Source: Chloroflexi bacterium bin20
Lineage (GTDB): Bacteria > Chloroflexota > Anaerolineae > Aggregatilineales > Phototrophicaceae
NCBI GenBank assembly: GCA_002238485.1
Contig: MPMG01000014.1
Coordinates: 29,993 to 93,992, forward strand
Direction: 5' to 3'
Length of the DNA: 64,000 bases
Below are positions 61,192-64,000 of the stretch, piece by piece (position 1 is the first letter of the stretch; the number at the start of each line of letters is the position of its first letter). A model generated the notes under the pieces. The model saw only the letters and a program-made list of their open reading frames with translations. It had not been told where the DNA came from and ran no database searches. The translations under genes were made by a program, and so were the position numbers.

Positions 61192-61524
61192 TTAATTCAA
61201 GCGAGACAATATCCGTCGCAACTCGACGTCGCTGATGTCTGCTTGGTCCGTTTTTGAGTAAATGCAGATTAGCAGGATATCGGTCTCGCTTGGTATGTAA
61301 TAGAGTGCGCGAAACCCACCTCTCTTTCCTCTCCGTGCCGATGGGTTAGGGAGCCGGACTTTGCGCACAAAGGCAGCGACATTTGCTACAGTGTCGCCGG
61401 GAAGTTCGCCATTCTCCAGCCTGGTTATCAGTTCGTCTACGACCTGTTCGACCGCCGGAAACTTGCTAACGAGCCGTTTGTACTGTCGTCTGAATATCGG
61501 TGTTGTGTCAACCCGCTTGCGCAT
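61192..61524 (-). CDS. RelE/ParE-superfamily toxin
   Basis: A 110-residue basic protein of the RelE/ParE fold: FRRQYKRLVSKFPAVEQVVDELITRL at the N-terminus, a VRKVRLPNPSARRGKRGGFRALYYI central strand with the basic residues used for mRNA or gyrase contact, and a C-terminal LLICIYSKTDQADISDVELRRIL. It is most like RelE-type mRNA interferases. Its start overlaps the antitoxin gene by 17 bases, so the antitoxin is made first. Confidence 0.88.
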   Translation of the reverse strand: MRKRVDTTPIFRRQYKRLVSKFPAVEQVVDELITRLENGELPGDTVANVAAFVRKVRLPNPSARRGKRGGFRALYYIPSETDILLICIYSKTDQADISDVELRRILSRLN

Positions 61525-61726
61525 CAGTCTCTTGTTCTAACTCGCGCCGGACTTCGCGCAACACTTGCCGGGCAGGCATAGTCTCGCCGGACAGCGCCTG
61601 CTTCCAACTGATCGCGAGTTCTTCAAGGAGTTGTTCCTTAGTTGGCTCGTCGATGTCCTCGTCTAATGCGGGCGCGTCCAATTGCCGTGCTGGCGCCAAC
61701 ACTGTTTCGTTCTCGCGATCTGCCAT
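61508..61726 (-). CDS. Antitoxin partner of the RelE-like toxin
   Basis: A 72-residue very acidic protein. The C-terminal half LLEELAISWKQALSGETMPARQVLREV matches small antitoxins that precede RelE-like toxins in cyanobacteria and Chloroflexota (the pattern WxxAxxGxTxPxxxL). It probably wraps the toxin and may repress the operon. No separate DNA-binding motif is obvious. It precedes and overlaps the toxin gene. Confidence 0.8.
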   Translation of the reverse strand: MADRENETVLAPARQLDAPALDEDIDEPTKEQLLEELAISWKQALSGETMPARQVLREVRRELEQETDAQAG

Positions 61727-61810
61727 CGTCTACCTCTCATCAACTAGCCGCTGTCACAGTGTATTGATTTCGCGTGCGCTGAGCAAGCAGTGTGTGAATC
61801 TTTCCCCACC

Positions 61811-63727
61811 CTAGCCCACAGCCCCATCAACAATCGCCACGAACTCCTCAGAGTTCAACGTCTCTTGCTCGATCAGCACCGCCACCAGTTCTTCCATTTT
61901 CTCGCGCCTCGCGGTCAGCAGATCCTTCGCGCGTTGGTAGGCTTGCTGCAAGATGCGCTTGACTTCGTCATCAATCTGCTGGGCATAGTGCTCGCTATAA
62001 TCGCGCTGTTCGCTGATTTCGCGCCCGAGGAAGACCGCCCCGCCGCCATTGCCATAAGCTCGCGGTCCCAACAGGTCGCTCATGCCAAACTGCGTGACCA
62101 TCGCCCGCGCCATCCGTGTCGCCTGTTGCAGGTCGTTGCTGGCGCCCGTGGTGAACTGGTTGTAGATGATCTCTTCGGCTGCGCGTCCGCCCATGGCCGC
62201 CACGATATCGTCTTCGAACTTTTCGCGCGTGATCAACATATCATCGCCATCGGGCAGCGGCATGACATACCCACCCGCCCGTCCGCGCGACACGATGGTG
62301 ATCTTGTGCACCGGGCTGGTGTTCTCAAGAAGATGGAAGAGCAGGGCGTGCCCGGCTTCGTGAAAGGCGACCTTCTCTTTTTCTTCGGGCGTGATGACGC
62401 GGCTGCGGCGTTCGGGACCCATGACCACGCGCTCCATCGCCTCTTGCATCTCGGTCATGGCGATCTTGTTCTTGTCGCGTCGCGCAGCCAGGATAGCCGC
62501 CTCGTTGACCAGATTCTCCAGGTCTGCGCCGCTGAAGCCCGCGGTGATCTTCGCCAGCGCTTCGACATCGACATCACCAGCCAGCGGCTTGCCACGCGAA
62601 TGCACCTTGAGGATGTCTTGGCGTCCGCGCACATCGGGATTGTCCATCACCACCTTGCGGTCGAAGCGCCCCGGACGCAGCAGGGCGGGGTCGAGGATGT
62701 CCGGGCGGTTGGTGGCCGCGATGATGATGATGTTGGTGTCGTTGTCGAAGCCGTCCATCTCCACTAAGATCTGGTTGAGCGTCTGCTCGCGTTCGTCGTG
62801 GCCCCCGCCCAGCCCAGCGCCACGATGCCGCCCGACCGCGTCGATCTCATCCACGAAGACGATAGCCGGCGCTTCGGCTTTGGCCCGCTCGAACAAGTCA
62901 CGCACACGGCTGGCGCCCACGCCAACGAACATTTCAACAAACTCTGAGCCCGAGATGCTGAAGAAGGGCACACCCGCCTCGCCAGCCACAGCCCGCGCCA
63001 TCAAGGTCTTGCCAGTGCCGGGCGGTCCCACCATCAGCACGCCTTTGGGCACGCGCGCGCCCAGGCGAATGAACTTCTCTGGCTCTTTGAGGAATTCGAC
63101 GATTTCCTTGAGGTCTTCTTTGGCTTCGTCTGCGCCGGCGACATCTTTGAAAGTAACTTGCGGACGTTCCATATCGCGGGCGACGCGTGGTTTGCTGCGT
63201 CCAAAGCTCATAGCCTGGTCTTGTCCGGCGCGCATAGAACGCATCATGCGCCACAAGAACCAGACGATGATCAGAATCGGCACCACGCCCAGCAAGATCT
63301 GAAAGATGATGCTGGTGGTTTCGTCGGCCGGCTCATAATAATAGTCGATGCGGTCGCGCGCGCTGGCAGAAACGCCCAAGGTCTCCATGACAGTGAAGAA
63401 GTCCGATGTCGGGTTCTTGTAGACAATCTCGCTGCGACCATCGGTATAGGTCACTTGCAGCTCCATGCCGCCTTTTTCGATGACGCGCTCGACACTGCCT
63501 CGCCGAATATCGTCCGCCAGCCGATTCATGGGCGTCGAGTTGCCAAATTGCACGGCTGCGCGGCTGTTGAACACCAATAGGAACATCGCCAGCACGACCA
63601 CGCCGACCACGATCCAGACGCGCTGCGAATTGGGGCTGCCAAATGGCGACTTGCCGCCATCGCTATTCTTCTTGCTGTCTTTGCCGCCTTCCGAAACATG
63701 CCGGGGTGGCTCTTGCCGATTGTTCAT
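61811..63727 (-). CDS. ftsH: ATP-dependent zinc metalloprotease FtsH
   Basis: Membrane-bound AAA+ protease (638 residues) that degrades membrane and short-lived proteins. Two helices (about 37-53 and 139-160) flank an extracytoplasmic domain. The AAA module has Walker A GPPGTGKT (234-241), Walker B FVDEID (291-296) and the second region of homology [20 protein letters not shown]. The zinc site HEAGH is at 456-460. An AAGGA stretch precedes the ATG, and a TATAGT -10-like box lies about 60 bases upstream. The last 28 codons are duplicated at 61047-61150, with a toxin-antitoxin cassette between. Confidence 0.97.
   Translation of the reverse strand: MNNRQEPPRHVSEGGKDSKKNSDGGKSPFGSPNSQRVWIVVGVVVLAMFLLVFNSRAAVQFGNSTPMNRLADDIRRGSVERVIEKGGMELQVTYTDGRSEIVYKNPTSDFFTVMETLGVSASARDRIDYYYEPADETTSIIFQILLGVVPILIIVWFLWRMMRSMRAGQDQAMSFGRSKPRVARDMERPQVTFKDVAGADEAKEDLKEIVEFLKEPEKFIRLGARVPKGVLMVGPPGTGKTLMARAVAGEAGVPFFSISGSEFVEMFVGVGASRVRDLFERAKAEAPAIVFVDEIDAVGRHRGAGLGGGHDEREQTLNQILVEMDGFDNDTNIIIIAATNRPDILDPALLRPGRFDRKVVMDNPDVRGRQDILKVHSRGKPLAGDVDVEALAKITAGFSGADLENLVNEAAILAARRDKNKIAMTEMQEAMERVVMGPERRSRVITPEEKEKVAFHEAGHALLFHLLENTSPVHKITIVSRGRAGGYVMPLPDGDDMLITREKFEDDIVAAMGGRAAEEIIYNQFTTGASNDLQQATRMARAMVTQFGMSDLLGPRAYGNGGGAVFLGREISEQRDYSEHYAQQIDDEVKRILQQAYQRAKDLLTARREKMEELVAVLIEQETLNSEEFVAIVDGAVG
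61821..61905. repeat. 85-bp perfect direct repeat, copy 2 (inside the ftsH 3' end)
   Basis: Covers ftsH codons for [17 protein letters not shown] and [10 protein letters not shown]. It is identical to 61066-61150. Confidence 0.97.
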
Positions 63728-63941
63728 ATGGGAAGCTCCGTCCTTGAATACGCGGCGGCGGGGGCGTTTTGCCTTTTCGCCTCACTATAAATGACCCGCG
63801 CGGCCCCGAAAAGGTGATAAAACAGCCCGGATTGCCAGACGATACCGTCCTGGAGGCAATATAAAGACAGCTTGCAGTCTGATTTGGCGTAAATTGCCTT
63901 TGATTTGCCACCGCATTTTCAGCAAATTTTCTGCGCAGGAC

Positions 63942-63947
63942 TATAAT
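63942..63947 (+). promoter_or_regulatory. Candidate -10 element (TATAAT) for the gene at the window end
   Basis: A consensus TATAAT followed by GTACACTGTGTCGTAG lies 37 bases before the ATG at 63985. The following bases resemble those after the -10 of surface gene 2 (TATAGTACACATAGTCGCGTA). No strong -35 is visible. Confidence 0.5.
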
Positions 63948-63984
63948 GTACACTGTGTCGTAGGATAAAAGCGTGCCAACTATC

Positions 63985-64000
63985 ATGGAATCCCCCCCCC
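63985..64000 (+). CDS. Start of a further poly-C leader frame, cut by the window edge
   Basis: ATG GAA T followed by at least nine C up to the last base gives Met-Glu-Ser-Pro-Pro. The placement of a C run a few codons after an ATG, behind a promoter like that of surface gene 2, suggests a third member of the phase-variable surface family. Only 16 bases are visible, so nothing about the product can be confirmed. The 257 bases between ftsH and this ATG hold the two divergent promoters and no other gene. Confidence 0.35.

Noticed and set aside
63663..63986. 107-residue open frame upstream of and overlapping ftsH on the minus strand
   Set aside because: It runs through the promoter region and the ftsH start in another frame, with no ribosome site and no similarity.

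Overview
This window looks like chromosomal DNA (roughly 58-60% GC) from a free-living, uncultured-type Chloroflexota bacterium, most likely Anaerolineae. I infer this from protein style, not from a marker search. The clues are a cysteine-free ribosomal protein S4, secreted proteins with Thr/Pro/Ser-rich linkers of the TPTSTPT kind, right-handed beta-helix surface proteins, many GTG/TTG starts, ATGA/GTGA gene overlaps, and GC-rich intergenic repeats scattered between genes. No plasmid replication gene, prophage block, transposase or CRISPR array was seen.

Layout. 1-13.6 kb is mostly housekeeping: a 5'-truncated M3 oligopeptidase, DUF3052 coupled to a heptose-phosphate adenylyltransferase, rpsD, a PhyH-type dioxygenase with a coupled small protein, a glycosyltransferase plus GNAT pair, cysS, an RlmB/SpoU methyltransferase, pcm, metY and a drug/metabolite exporter. 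13.7-18.1 kb holds a large secreted beta-helix/LysM protein with an 18-G tract in its N-terminal leader. It sits against the 3' stump of a sugar ABC permease that is followed by an intact FGGY sugar kinase. 18-27.5 kb carries envelope-type proteins (a mosaic glycosidase, a secreted TPR protein, a thioredoxin/NHL protein, an HtrA-like protease), an exporter and a 7Fe-type ferredoxin. 27.6-36.6 kb has tRNA-Arg(CCU), thrS, a rhomboid protease, DUF2304, a hydrolase, tRNA-Phe, a glycosyltransferase, a GH172 family glycosidase, a lipoprotein and an FAH-family enzyme. 36.7-46.4 kb is sugar-acid and serine metabolism (ManD/RspA-like enolase, SerA-like dehydrogenase, class-V aminotransferase, sugar isomerase, Thr/Ser dehydratase) interrupted at 38.2-40.2 kb by a second beta-helix surface protein with an 18-C tract. 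46.4-58.9 kb has a Usp-DUF389 membrane protein, metA, YitT, a pteridine-reductase-like SDR, a TlpA thioredoxin, a DUF4411/ImmA toxin-antitoxin-like pair, ndk, GDP-fucose synthase and an OppD/OppF pair. 58.97-61.7 kb is an AT-richer accessory island: a type II restriction-modification pair and a RelE-like toxin-antitoxin pair, the latter bracketed by an 85-bp perfect duplication of the ftsH 3' end. ftsH closes the window.

The most striking pattern is a probable phase-variable surface-protein family. The two large secreted beta-helix proteins both carry an 18-nt homopolymer tract (C on the coding strand) in a proline-coding leader just before the signal peptide. As written, the first gene is in frame (ON) and the second is out of frame by one base (OFF). 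The two proteins share an N-terminal CxL...AI beta-helix entry motif and a related C-terminal module with two cysteines. The last 16 bases of the window begin a third reading frame, ATG GAA T followed by a C run, behind a promoter resembling that of the second gene. Both gene 1 and gene 2 look inserted: gene 1 abuts a truncated ABC permease, and gene 2 lies between direct copies of a dispersed intergenic repeat. Homopolymer sequencing error must be excluded before the ON/OFF state is believed.
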